The notes beneath the pieces are model-generated. The model saw only the letters and a list, made by a program, of their open reading frames with translations. It ran no database searches and was not told the origin of the DNA. A program made the position numbers and the translations under genes. Positions 1 to 5,961 of a stretch of 11,015 bases of DNA are shown here, in pieces. The stretch's first letter is position 1. Every line of letters begins with the position of its first letter. The stretch comes from an uncultured Actinomycetes bacterium (GTDB taxonomy: Bacteria; Actinomycetota; Actinomycetes; Nanopelagicales; Nanopelagicaceae): the NCBI GenBank assembly GCA_937864205.1, contig CALMJB010000034.1:1-11015 (forward strand), written 5' to 3'.

Positions 1-9
1 GAGTAAAAA

Positions 10-894
10 ATGAATACCATTTCAAAAATTGCGATAAATGAGCAACAGATTCTGCTAGCGCATGTGCTGGGAATTTCTAGAAAAGATTTGTCGAAAAAAA
101 TTGCGGAATTAGGTGGCAAATTTCCAGCTAATGAAACTGACTTATCTTCAAGTTCAAAAATAGAAAACTTTAGTGAAAAATTGTTAGATGCAAAGCAATT
201 AGATCAATTTAATCAACTTATAAACCTTAGAAGTTCTGGCCAACCATTGCAGTATGTAATGGGCGTTGCGCCATTTAGGTATCTAGAGTTATTTGTCGGT
301 CCGGGGGTATTAATTCCCCGACCAGAAACTGAAAAATTAGTGGAAATCGCCTTGAACTTTATCTGGGCAAATTCTGAAATCGTTTCGGTGGTCGATCTGG
401 GTGCAGGTTCGGGTGCAATATCAATAGCGATTTACGCAGAAGTTGCCATGAAAAATCAGCCGCCACGAAATTTGCAGATTAGCGCAGTTGAAAAATCAGA
501 ATCTGCTATTGAATATTTAAAAAAGAATATTGCTAAGTATGAAGCACCAATACGAGTAGTTGAATCTGATATTGGTCAGGCACTAATTGGAGTAAAAGCA
601 GATTTGATTTTGGCTAACCCTCCTTACATTCCAGATGATGAAATATTAGACAAAGAGGTGTCAGATCATGAACCACAAATCGCATTACGGGGTGGAAGCG
701 ATGGCACAAAAGTTCCAGGTTATTTCTTCCAGAATGCAGTGCGCATGATGAAATCAAACGCCATCTTTATTATGGAACATCATGAAAATTCCGCAGCACA
801 AATAAAAAGCTTATTTGAAACAGAATTAGTAGATGTAGTTAGTTATGAAGATTTAAATGGCCGTACTAGATTCACCAGTGGTCGCAAAATATAA
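10..894 (+). CDS. prmC: Peptide chain release factor N5-glutamine methyltransferase PrmC (HemK)
   Basis: PrmC uses S-adenosylmethionine to methylate the glutamine of the GGQ motif of release factors RF1 and RF2, which improves peptide release at stop codons; it acts in the cytosol. The 294 residues fit the family length. Residues 1-88 look like the helical N-terminal substrate-binding domain and end in QPLQYVMG (78-85). The methyltransferase domain follows: IPRPETE (102-108), the SAM-binding loop DLGAGSG (129-135), the acidic ribose-contact position E161, the catalytic NPPY (203-206) that holds the target glutamine, HEPQ (220-223) and a C-terminal DLNGRTRF (281-288). The reading frame is intact. 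The window starts only 9 bases upstream. Bases 1-6 (GAG TAA) could be the last codon and stop of a preceding gene, by synteny prfA, but this cannot be tested here. The next gene begins 21 bases downstream. Confidence 0.96.
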   Translation: MNTISKIAINEQQILLAHVLGISRKDLSKKIAELGGKFPANETDLSSSSKIENFSEKLLDAKQLDQFNQLINLRSSGQPLQYVMGVAPFRYLELFVGPGVLIPRPETEKLVEIALNFIWANSEIVSVVDLGAGSGAISIAIYAEVAMKNQPPRNLQISAVEKSESAIEYLKKNIAKYEAPIRVVESDIGQALIGVKADLILANPPYIPDDEILDKEVSDHEPQIALRGGSDGTKVPGYFFQNAVRMMKSNAIFIMEHHENSAAQIKSLFETELVDVVSYEDLNGRTRFTSGRKI

Positions 895-915
895 GAAATT
901 CACGGTGGTATTTCC

Positions 916-1608
916 ATGACGAAAATCCATGATTTGATTGATGTTAAGCCAGAATCTGATTTTTTCTTCACCGCAATTGATAATGCATTTACCGCAATAA
1001 AATCGGGCGAAATCATTATTGCGCCAGCTGAGAATGGCTACCTTTACTTAGTTGATGCATTTAATTTCGATGCAATCAAGAGATTACATAACTTAATAAA
1101 CACTCCACTTACCGATTTATTTCAGGTATTTTTACCAAGAATTAGTACTTTATCTGGAGTCAGCTCACTAAATCTGGGCAGTACAAATACTTCTAAAGAA
1201 TCAAGCACAAATTCGGCCATGAATGAATTGTTAAAAAAAGTTTGGCCGGGGCCATTGTCATTAACAATCAAAACGCAACCTGGTTTGTCTTGGAATCTGG
1301 GCGTAAAAAGTGATTTAGCTAATGTGAGAGTTCCAAATAGCAATTTCTTACTAAAGTTATTAGAACGTACTGGGCCATTAGCGGTCGCCAACACAAAAAT
1401 AAGAAATATAAACAAGGCAGACTCGTTGAAAAGTTTAGCGACAGAACCGGTTGGCCAAATATTTGATTTTGGAATTGTGCCCGCCTTTGCCAGCACGATT
1501 ATCGAGTTAGTTGACTTAAAAACTATTCGGCTATTGCGCGAAGGGGCTATTTCTTTCGCTCAGATTCAAGCCTGGAGTTCAGAATTGGCTATTACTATCG
1601 TCCCATGA
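916..1608 (+). CDS. Diverged TsaC/Sua5/YrdC-family protein, possibly without threonylcarbamoyl-AMP synthase activity
   Basis: Normal family members make threonylcarbamoyl-AMP from threonine, bicarbonate and ATP for the t6A37 modification of ANN-decoding tRNAs. Position after prmC and before glyA matches the actinobacterial TsaC/Sua5 gene (Rv1301 type). The 230-residue protein keeps scaffold motifs: WPGPLSLT (110-117), VRVP (137-140), TGPLAVA (152-158), STIIEL (193-198) and LLREGAIS (206-213). The active site does not match. The usual PTDTVYG is PAENGYL (37-43), the K-x-R motif is replaced around INTPLT (61-66), and the S-A-N motif is replaced by NTK (159-161). A Ser/Thr/Asn-rich segment (84-100) lies between the two halves. 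The frame is intact, GGTGG at 904-908 gives a ribosome binding site 7 bases before the ATG, and the stop overlaps the glyA start by four bases. Family membership is fairly certain; activity is doubtful, and a pseudoenzyme or a repurposed role is possible. Confidence 0.8.
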   Translation: MTKIHDLIDVKPESDFFFTAIDNAFTAIKSGEIIIAPAENGYLYLVDAFNFDAIKRLHNLINTPLTDLFQVFLPRISTLSGVSSLNLGSTNTSKESSTNSAMNELLKKVWPGPLSLTIKTQPGLSWNLGVKSDLANVRVPNSNFLLKLLERTGPLAVANTKIRNINKADSLKSLATEPVGQIFDFGIVPAFASTIIELVDLKTIRLLREGAISFAQIQAWSSELAITIVP

Positions 1609-2897
1609 GCATTCAACCATTGAACCGTCCTGAAAAATATTACGGTCCAGATTTCAACGCAATGGAAAAGCAGGATCCAGAAATCGCCGCTGTGGTAATT
1701 TCTGAATTAGAACGGCAACGAAATAAGTTGCAATTAATCGCTAGTGAGAATTTCACCTCGTCGGCGGTCTTAGCCGCGATGGGTTCCACCCTTTCAAACA
1801 AGTATGCCGAAGGTTATCCGGGCAAACGTTATTACGGTGGCTGTGAAGAGGTTGATAAAGTCGAAGCAATCGGAATCGAACGTGCCAAAAAACTTTTCGG
1901 CGCAGAGCATGCAAATTTGCAACCACACTCTGGAGCGAGTGCAAATGTAGCGGTCTATTTAGCTTTTGCTAAGCCAGGAGATACGGTGCTGGCGATGTCA
2001 CTTCCGCACGGTGGGCATTTAACTCATGGTGCAAAAGTAAATTTTTCCGGTAAGTGGTTCAACATTGTTTCATACGGAGTTCGGCAATCTGATGAATTAA
2101 TTGATTACGATCAATTGCGAGATCTAGCACTAGAACACAAACCTAAAATGATTTGCAGCGGTGCCACCGCTTATCCATCATTAATTGATTTTGAAAAGGT
2201 AAGAAAGATTTGCGATGAGGTTGGCGCAATTATGTGGGTTGATGCCGCGCATTTCATCGGATTAGTTGCCGGCAAAGCGATTCCCTCACCAGTTCCTTAT
2301 GCGGATGTGGTTTCTTTTACAACTCATAAAGTTTTACGTGGTCCACGTGGCGGAATGATCTTGTCTAAAGCGGCGCACGCAGCCGCAATAGATAAAGCGG
2401 TATTTCCAGGTATGCAAGGTGGACCAATCATGAGCGCTATCGCAGGTAAAGCGATCGCATTACAAGAGTGCATGAGTGATTCCTATAAAACATATGCAAA
2501 ACAGGTTATTGAAAACTGCCAAGCTTTAGCCAAAGGCTTGGTTGATCTTGGCCTGCGAGCGGTATCAGGTGGTACTCAAACTCATTTAGCTTTAATTGAT
2601 ATTCGATCAACTGGAGTTACTGGAAAAGTTGCTGATGAATTATGTGGCCTGGCTGGAATTTCGTTGAACAAGAATGCGATTCCATTTGATCCGCAGACTC
2701 CAGCAGTTACCAGTGGAATCAGAGTCGGTAGCGCTGCTACCACTACCCAAGGAATGGGAACTGCACAGATGAAACAGATCGCAGAATTTATTGTTTCGGC
2801 AATAAAATCTGGTGCAGATCAAGACAAATTAGCCAAAATCAAAAGTCAAGTTGCAGAACTGTGCGCGAAGTTTCCGGTTTATCCCGAACCGAAATAG
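1605..2897 (+). CDS. glyA: Serine hydroxymethyltransferase
   Basis: This PLP enzyme of the cytosol interconverts serine plus tetrahydrofolate with glycine plus 5,10-methylenetetrahydrofolate, the main source of one-carbon units. At 430 residues it is close to the usual bacterial length. Visible motifs run in order: LIASENF (44-50), KYAEGYPGKRYYGG (66-79), QPHSGASAN (106-114), DAAHFIGL (213-220) in which D213 should contact the PLP ring nitrogen, FTTHKVLRGPRGG (238-250) with K242 as the PLP Schiff-base lysine, PGMQGGP (268-274) and TSGIR (369-373), whose R373 should bind the substrate carboxylate. All expected catalytic residues are present. The ATG overlaps the upstream stop (ATGA, 1605-1608) and no clear Shine-Dalgarno sequence precedes it, so translation is probably coupled to the TsaC-family gene. 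The stop TAG is followed with no gap by the next start. Confidence 0.98.
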   Translation: MSIQPLNRPEKYYGPDFNAMEKQDPEIAAVVISELERQRNKLQLIASENFTSSAVLAAMGSTLSNKYAEGYPGKRYYGGCEEVDKVEAIGIERAKKLFGAEHANLQPHSGASANVAVYLAFAKPGDTVLAMSLPHGGHLTHGAKVNFSGKWFNIVSYGVRQSDELIDYDQLRDLALEHKPKMICSGATAYPSLIDFEKVRKICDEVGAIMWVDAAHFIGLVAGKAIPSPVPYADVVSFTTHKVLRGPRGGMILSKAAHAAAIDKAVFPGMQGGPIMSAIAGKAIALQECMSDSYKTYAKQVIENCQALAKGLVDLGLRAVSGGTQTHLALIDIRSTGVTGKVADELCGLAGISLNKNAIPFDPQTPAVTSGIRVGSAATTTQGMGTAQMKQIAEFIVSAIKSGADQDKLAKIKSQVAELCAKFPVYPEPK

Positions 2898-3998
2898 ATG
2901 CGCGAATACTCCACCACTGTCTTAATCGCAGCGGTAATTTGTTTCCTAGTTACTCCAATAATTAGAAAGTTTGCGAGTAAATCTGGGGCAGTAATTTCCA
3001 TTCGCGCCCGGGATATTCATGAAGCACCGACTCCGCGCTGGGGCGGATTAGCAATGTGGGCATCAATCGCAATTACTTTATTGATTGTGCGCAATCTGCC
3101 ACTGGTTGAGAAATCATTTTCTCGAGAAACTTTAGGAATTTTTTTAAGTGCAACTTTTATTCTGGCAATTGGAATGTTAGATGATCGATTTGATTTAGAT
3201 CCATTAACCAAATTTGCCGGTCAAGCATTAGCCGCGACAATTTTGGTGATATTTGGTGTACAACTTTTGTGGCTACCGATTAATGGAATTCTCACTTTGC
3301 CATCTAATATTGGGCAACTTTTAACCATCTTGTTTGTAATGGTTGTGATTAATGCTGTTAATTTCGTAGATGGCTTAGATGGTTTGGCGGTGGGTTTAGT
3401 AGCAATCTCTGCCTTATCTTTTTTTGTCTTCTCTTATTTACTAGCGGTAGAAAATGGTTATAGTCGCGCCGGCGCAGCTTCATTAATGACCGCGTTGGTA
3501 TTTGGCGCCTGTTTGGGTTTTTTACCTCATAATTTTTTTCCGGCTCGAATATTTATGGGCGATTCGGGAGCGATGTTCTTAGGTTTGATCTTAAGTGCAT
3601 CCGCAATCACGCTCACTGGGCAAATCGACATAAGTGCGCTGACAAATAACAAGCAAGGTGCGGCAAATTTGCCATTGATTTTACCGATCACAATTTTGGC
3701 GGTGCCACTTTTGGATTTCATTTTGGCAATTGTGCGAAGAGTGCGAGCCGGTCGATCGCCATTCTCAGCAGATCGAGATCATTTACATCATCGAATTATG
3801 CGTTTTGGAAACTCGCAACAGCGCACCACGGCAATTCTTTACTTGATCAGTGCAATGTTTGCGTTTCCCACAGTTATTGCGGCGTTTTTACCGGTATGGA
3901 TAAGTTTTGTGAGTGCACTGTTAATTTTGATTTTTGTTTTAATATCAATCGGATTCTTTCGTGGTAGCAATAATGCCGCAACAATAAAGTCAGAATAA
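2898..3998 (+). CDS. wecA: WecA/Rfe/TagO-type undecaprenyl-phosphate N-acetylaminosugar-1-phosphate transferase
   Basis: This is a polytopic inner-membrane enzyme of the MraY/WecA superfamily. Such enzymes move a sugar-1-phosphate, usually GlcNAc-1-P, from a UDP-sugar to the polyprenyl-phosphate carrier and so start the synthesis of cell-wall polymers. The 366 residues contain around ten or eleven hydrophobic helices and the superfamily motifs: the Mg-binding DD pair in GMLDDRFD (92-99), NAVNFVDGLDGLA (152-164), FMGDSG (219-224) and the cytosolic loop DRDHLHHR (292-299). The HLHHR form and the NFVDGLDG motif favour WecA/TagO over the peptidoglycan enzyme MraY. The precise sugar and polymer cannot be read from the sequence. 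The ATG directly abuts the glyA stop (TAGATG) without a recognisable Shine-Dalgarno sequence, suggesting translational coupling. A gene of this type just upstream of the ATP synthase genes is the usual actinobacterial arrangement. Confidence 0.93.
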   Translation: MREYSTTVLIAAVICFLVTPIIRKFASKSGAVISIRARDIHEAPTPRWGGLAMWASIAITLLIVRNLPLVEKSFSRETLGIFLSATFILAIGMLDDRFDLDPLTKFAGQALAATILVIFGVQLLWLPINGILTLPSNIGQLLTILFVMVVINAVNFVDGLDGLAVGLVAISALSFFVFSYLLAVENGYSRAGAASLMTALVFGACLGFLPHNFFPARIFMGDSGAMFLGLILSASAITLTGQIDISALTNNKQGAANLPLILPITILAVPLLDFILAIVRRVRAGRSPFSADRDHLHHRIMRFGNSQQRTTAILYLISAMFAFPTVIAAFLPVWISFVSALLILIFVLISIGFFRGSNNAATIKSE

Positions 3999-4016
3999 TA
4001 AATAAAAGGGTATGAA

Positions 4017-4424
4017 ATGAGTTCAGAGAGTAATTTTGAAAATAAGATGTGGCGGGGAGCAGTTTTGCCCTCGTTAGTGACTGGCTTGATATCGGGATTA
4101 GTAGTGACAATCTGGCGTGGCAGACCGGGTGCATTCGCTGCGCTATTGGCGATATTGCTGGTTTTTATTTTTTTCAGTGTTCATCTTTTGGTTGCGAAAA
4201 TATCTAAAAATCTTGATCCTGTTTTGACTATGTTGTTTGCAATGTTTTCATATTTTGCAAAGGTAATTTTTCTTGGGGTTTTACTATTTTTGATTTCAAA
4301 ATTCACCGCCCCGGCAACAGTAGATCGAACAAGTTTTGGCATTTGTGCGATTTTGATTACGCTTGCCTGGTTAATCGGCGAAATTCGTGCCTACCTAAAG
4401 CTGAGATTAGGGATTCAAACATGA
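4017..4424 (+). CDS. atpI: AtpI-type ATP synthase accessory membrane protein (four helices)
   Basis: A 135-residue membrane protein with four hydrophobic segments near residues 17-33, 40-60, 70-93 and 106-126. The short N-terminus is polar, and the end of the last helix (WLIGEIRAYLKLR, 118-130) resembles the C-terminus of ATP synthase protein I. AtpI proteins are not part of the working enzyme; in other bacteria they help the c-ring assemble and have been linked, with AtpZ, to cation supply. The call rests on size, helix count, that C-terminal segment and position directly ahead of the atp genes; sequence similarity in this family is weak. The ribosome binding site AAAAGGG (4004-4010) lies 6 bases before the ATG. 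An ATG at 4012 is out of frame and meets a stop after two codons. The stop overlaps the next start by four bases (ATGA). Confidence 0.75.
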   Translation: MSSESNFENKMWRGAVLPSLVTGLISGLVVTIWRGRPGAFAALLAILLVFIFFSVHLLVAKISKNLDPVLTMLFAMFSYFAKVIFLGVLLFLISKFTAPATVDRTSFGICAILITLAWLIGEIRAYLKLRLGIQT

Positions 4425-4627
4425 ATGAAAAAAATAATTTTGGTAAAAATGAAGAGGGTGCGCTTTGGTCGATTGTCGGATACTTATTATCCGGATTATT
4501 AATTTGGGGTGGAATTGGTTGGGGACTCGATCAATGGCTCAATACCAAATACTTTTTGTTAGGTGGATTACTACTAGGCGCCGGAGCATCGGTTTATCTA
4601 GTTTGGCTTCGTTTTGGTCGGGACTGA
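4421..4627 (+). CDS. atpZ: AtpZ/AtpI-family small membrane protein (two helices)
   Basis: A 68-residue protein with two hydrophobic helices (about 16-36 and 44-63) joined by GWGLDQWLNT (33-42), then a glycine-rich second helix (GGLLLGAGA, 48-56) and a basic end. This is the pattern of the F1Fo ATPase gene 1/AtpZ family, whose members are suggested to assist Fo assembly or to carry Mg or Ca ions for the ATP synthase. A longer in-frame start exists at 4343, but it would overlap the upstream gene by about 80 bases. The ATG at 4421 has a good ribosome binding site (AGGGA, 4409-4413, spacing 7) and forms an ATGA overlap with the upstream stop, so it is preferred. AtpZ follows the four-helix AtpI here, whereas in several other bacteria it comes first. 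Confidence 0.82.
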   Translation: MNEKNNFGKNEEGALWSIVGYLLSGLLIWGGIGWGLDQWLNTKYFLLGGLLLGAGASVYLVWLRFGRD

Positions 4628-4630
4628 TAC

Positions 4631-4670
4631 TCCACTTAAGTTCCACTTCAACTCCACTTCGACTTCACGC
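4631..4670. repeat. Short tandem repeat, 11-bp period, in the atpZ-atpB gap
   Basis: The heptamer TCCACTT occurs at 4631, 4642 and 4653, exactly 11 bases apart. A degenerate fourth unit, TTCACGC, starts at 4664 in the same phase. The second and third 11-mers (4642-4652 and 4653-4663) differ at one position; the first differs from the second at three. Spacing of about one helical turn suits binding of a protein on one DNA face, but no function is shown. The rest of the gap up to 4743 is A/T-rich without a clear gene, terminator or strong promoter. Confidence 0.8.
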
Positions 4671-4752
4671 TAAAGCAGTGAAAATTGGTTAAGTTTTCTA
4701 TTCATTATTTTTCGATTTCCAGCCATAAATAAAACCCAATAGGGTGTCCGCC

Positions 4753-5538
4753 GTGGGATTTATTCGATTAGCAGCTGAGGGTGAAGGTTTCACGCCACCA
4801 AGCACCGCTGATTTCAATTTACCGCCGGTACTCGCCGGAAATCCATATACGACCAAACCGGTTTTGTTGGTTTTCTTCTCGGTAATTTTAGTTTCAATTT
4901 TCTTCATTTTGGCATCGCGTAAAGCTTCATTAGTTCCAAACCGACTGCAATTTGCCGGTGAATCGGTTTACGGATTCGTACGAAATGATTTGGCGAAAGA
5001 TGTAATTGGACCAGAGTTCATGCGCTTTGTGCCATACCTATTTACTTTATTTACCTTTATTCTCACCAACAATATTTTTGGAATAGTGCCGCTGATTCAA
5101 TTCCCGACAATGTCGAGGGTCAGTTTTCCCTATGTATTAGCAATCTTTACCTTTTTGATATTTCATTATGTCGCAATCAAGCACAAAGGTCTCTTCCCAT
5201 ATTTAAAAGAGATTATGTTCATGCCCGGAGTTCCAAAGCCAGTCTATGTACTGCTGACTCCCATCGAACTCGCTACGTATTTCATCGTGCGTCCCCTCAC
5301 GCTCTCACTTCGTCTATTTGCAAACATGTTCGCCGGCCACTTACTACTTCTAGTATTCATTTTGGGTGGAGACCACCTACTGCAAGGGGTAATCGGTTTG
5401 AAATTGGTTTCACCTTTTGCTTTTCTATTTGGAATCGCACTGACATTTTTTGAATTTATGGTTCAGGTTCTGCAGGCTTACATTTTCACATTACTTACCG
5501 CGCTGTATGTGGCGGGAGCATTAGCCGATGAGCATTAG
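4753..5538 (+). CDS. atpB: F1Fo ATP synthase subunit a
   Basis: Subunit a is the membrane stator channel that passes ions to the c-ring. Five or more hydrophobic helices are visible. Numbering from the GTG at 4753, the RPLTLSLRLFANMFAGH block (180-196) contains the essential R187, equivalent to E. coli Arg210. The last helix QAYIFTLLTALYVAGA (241-256) supplies the conserved Gln, equivalent to Gln252. The polar N-terminus GFTPPSTADFNLPP (12-25) is like that of other actinobacterial subunits. Two GTG starts are possible. The one at 4753 has AGGG (4741-4744) 8 bases upstream. The one at 4744 adds three residues, but its only purine stretch touches the start codon. An in-frame TAA at 4726 rules out longer forms. 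I prefer 4753, without certainty. The 125-base gap before it carries the 11-bp repeat. Confidence 0.95.
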   Translation: MGFIRLAAEGEGFTPPSTADFNLPPVLAGNPYTTKPVLLVFFSVILVSIFFILASRKASLVPNRLQFAGESVYGFVRNDLAKDVIGPEFMRFVPYLFTLFTFILTNNIFGIVPLIQFPTMSRVSFPYVLAIFTFLIFHYVAIKHKGLFPYLKEIMFMPGVPKPVYVLLTPIELATYFIVRPLTLSLRLFANMFAGHLLLLVFILGGDHLLQGVIGLKLVSPFAFLFGIALTFFEFMVQVLQAYIFTLLTALYVAGALADEH

Positions 5539-5582
5539 TTGCTTTATTTATAGTTTTCAAGTGAGATAGTAATTTCAAACTT

Positions 5583-5673
5583 GAATAGAAAAAGAAGAAA
5601 GACAAGATAAAAGAAATACAAAGAATAAGAAAACAAGATAAAACAAGAGAAAAAAAAGAGAAAGGTAAGAAAA
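5583..5673 (+). promoter_or_regulatory. A/G-rich leader upstream of atpE (possible translation enhancer)
   Basis: In these 91 bases, 81 are purines (64 A, 17 G); only 6 T and 4 C interrupt the run, which ends at the atpE ATG. The motif ACAAGATAAAA occurs at 5602-5612 and 5633-5643, and a one-base variant (ACAAGAGAAAA) at 5643-5653. The Shine-Dalgarno AAAGG (5661-5665) is 8 bases from the ATG. Unstructured A-rich leaders favour ribosome loading, and E. coli atpE is known to have an upstream translation enhancer that raises c-subunit output. The same role here is an inference. Just upstream are a 7-bp inverted repeat (TTCAAGT 5556-5562, ACTTGAA 5579-5585) with a 16-base loop and a TATAGT box (5549-5554) without a convincing -35 partner. 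Confidence 0.5.
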
Positions 5674-5877
5674 ATGGAAGGCACACTCAACCTGGTCGGT
5701 TATGGCCTATCTGCAATCGGACCGGCAATCGCTACTGGCATGATCTTCGCTGCTTACATCAGTGGAGTCGCGCGTCAACCTGAAGCAAGATCGGTTTTGC
5801 AACCGATTGCATTCCTTGGTTTCGCGTTAGCGGAAGCTTTGGCTTTGTTTGGATTGGTGCTTGCGTTCGTTCTGTAA
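5674..5877 (+). CDS. atpE: F1Fo ATP synthase subunit c
   Basis: A 67-residue two-helix hairpin that forms the rotating c-ring of the Fo motor. Helix 1 spans about 7-31, the polar loop is ARQPEA (33-38), the contact site for gamma and epsilon, and helix 2 spans about 41-67. The ion-carrying carboxylate is E54 in ALAEALALFG (51-60). The residue after E54 is alanine, and helix 1 shows no glutamine at the usual sodium-ligand position, so proton coupling is more likely than sodium coupling. Helix 1 has fewer glycines than the usual G-x-G-x-G-x-G run: GPAIATG (16-22) has alanine at alternate positions. Gaps on both sides (135 bases before, 84 after) are longer than elsewhere in the operon and rich in A and G on this strand, in line with separate tuning of c-subunit synthesis. 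Confidence 0.97.
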   Translation: MEGTLNLVGYGLSAIGPAIATGMIFAAYISGVARQPEARSVLQPIAFLGFALAEALALFGLVLAFVL

Positions 5878-5961
5878 TTTTGAGGCAAACGATGCATCTA
5901 TCTAATAAAAAAGGAAAAGCAGCAGAGTAATAACAGCGAAAGAAAAAGAATTGGAAATTAA

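Noticed and set aside
1122..1496. Minus-strand open frame of 124 codons opposite the TsaC-family gene
   Set aside because: Considered because the plus-strand protein is diverged, but the plus frame keeps several family motifs, a ribosome binding site and a coupled stop, and the minus frame has none of these.
4465..4692. Plus-strand 75-codon frame overlapping atpZ
   Set aside because: It reads atpZ in the wrong frame, has no ribosome binding site, and runs through the 11-bp repeat without family features.
4680..4698. GAAAA/TTTTC inverted repeat after the tandem repeat
   Set aside because: Five A-T-rich pairs around a nine-base loop are too weak for a terminator, and no T-run after a stable stem is present.
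4685..4730. Possible sigma70-like promoter in the atpZ-atpB gap (TTCATT with CATAAA, or TTGGTT alone)
   Set aside because: A/T-rich DNA gives such partial matches freely; no pair has both good hexamers and correct spacing.
5495..5686. Minus-strand open frame rich in Phe/Leu/Ser across the atpB-atpE gap
   Set aside because: Its hydrophobic look comes from reading the complement of the A/G-rich leader as Phe, Leu and Ser codons; it is not evidence of a small membrane protein.
5891..5898. GATGCATC palindrome between atpE and atpF
   Set aside because: A single 8-base palindrome is expected by chance in a window this size, and nothing around it supports an operator.
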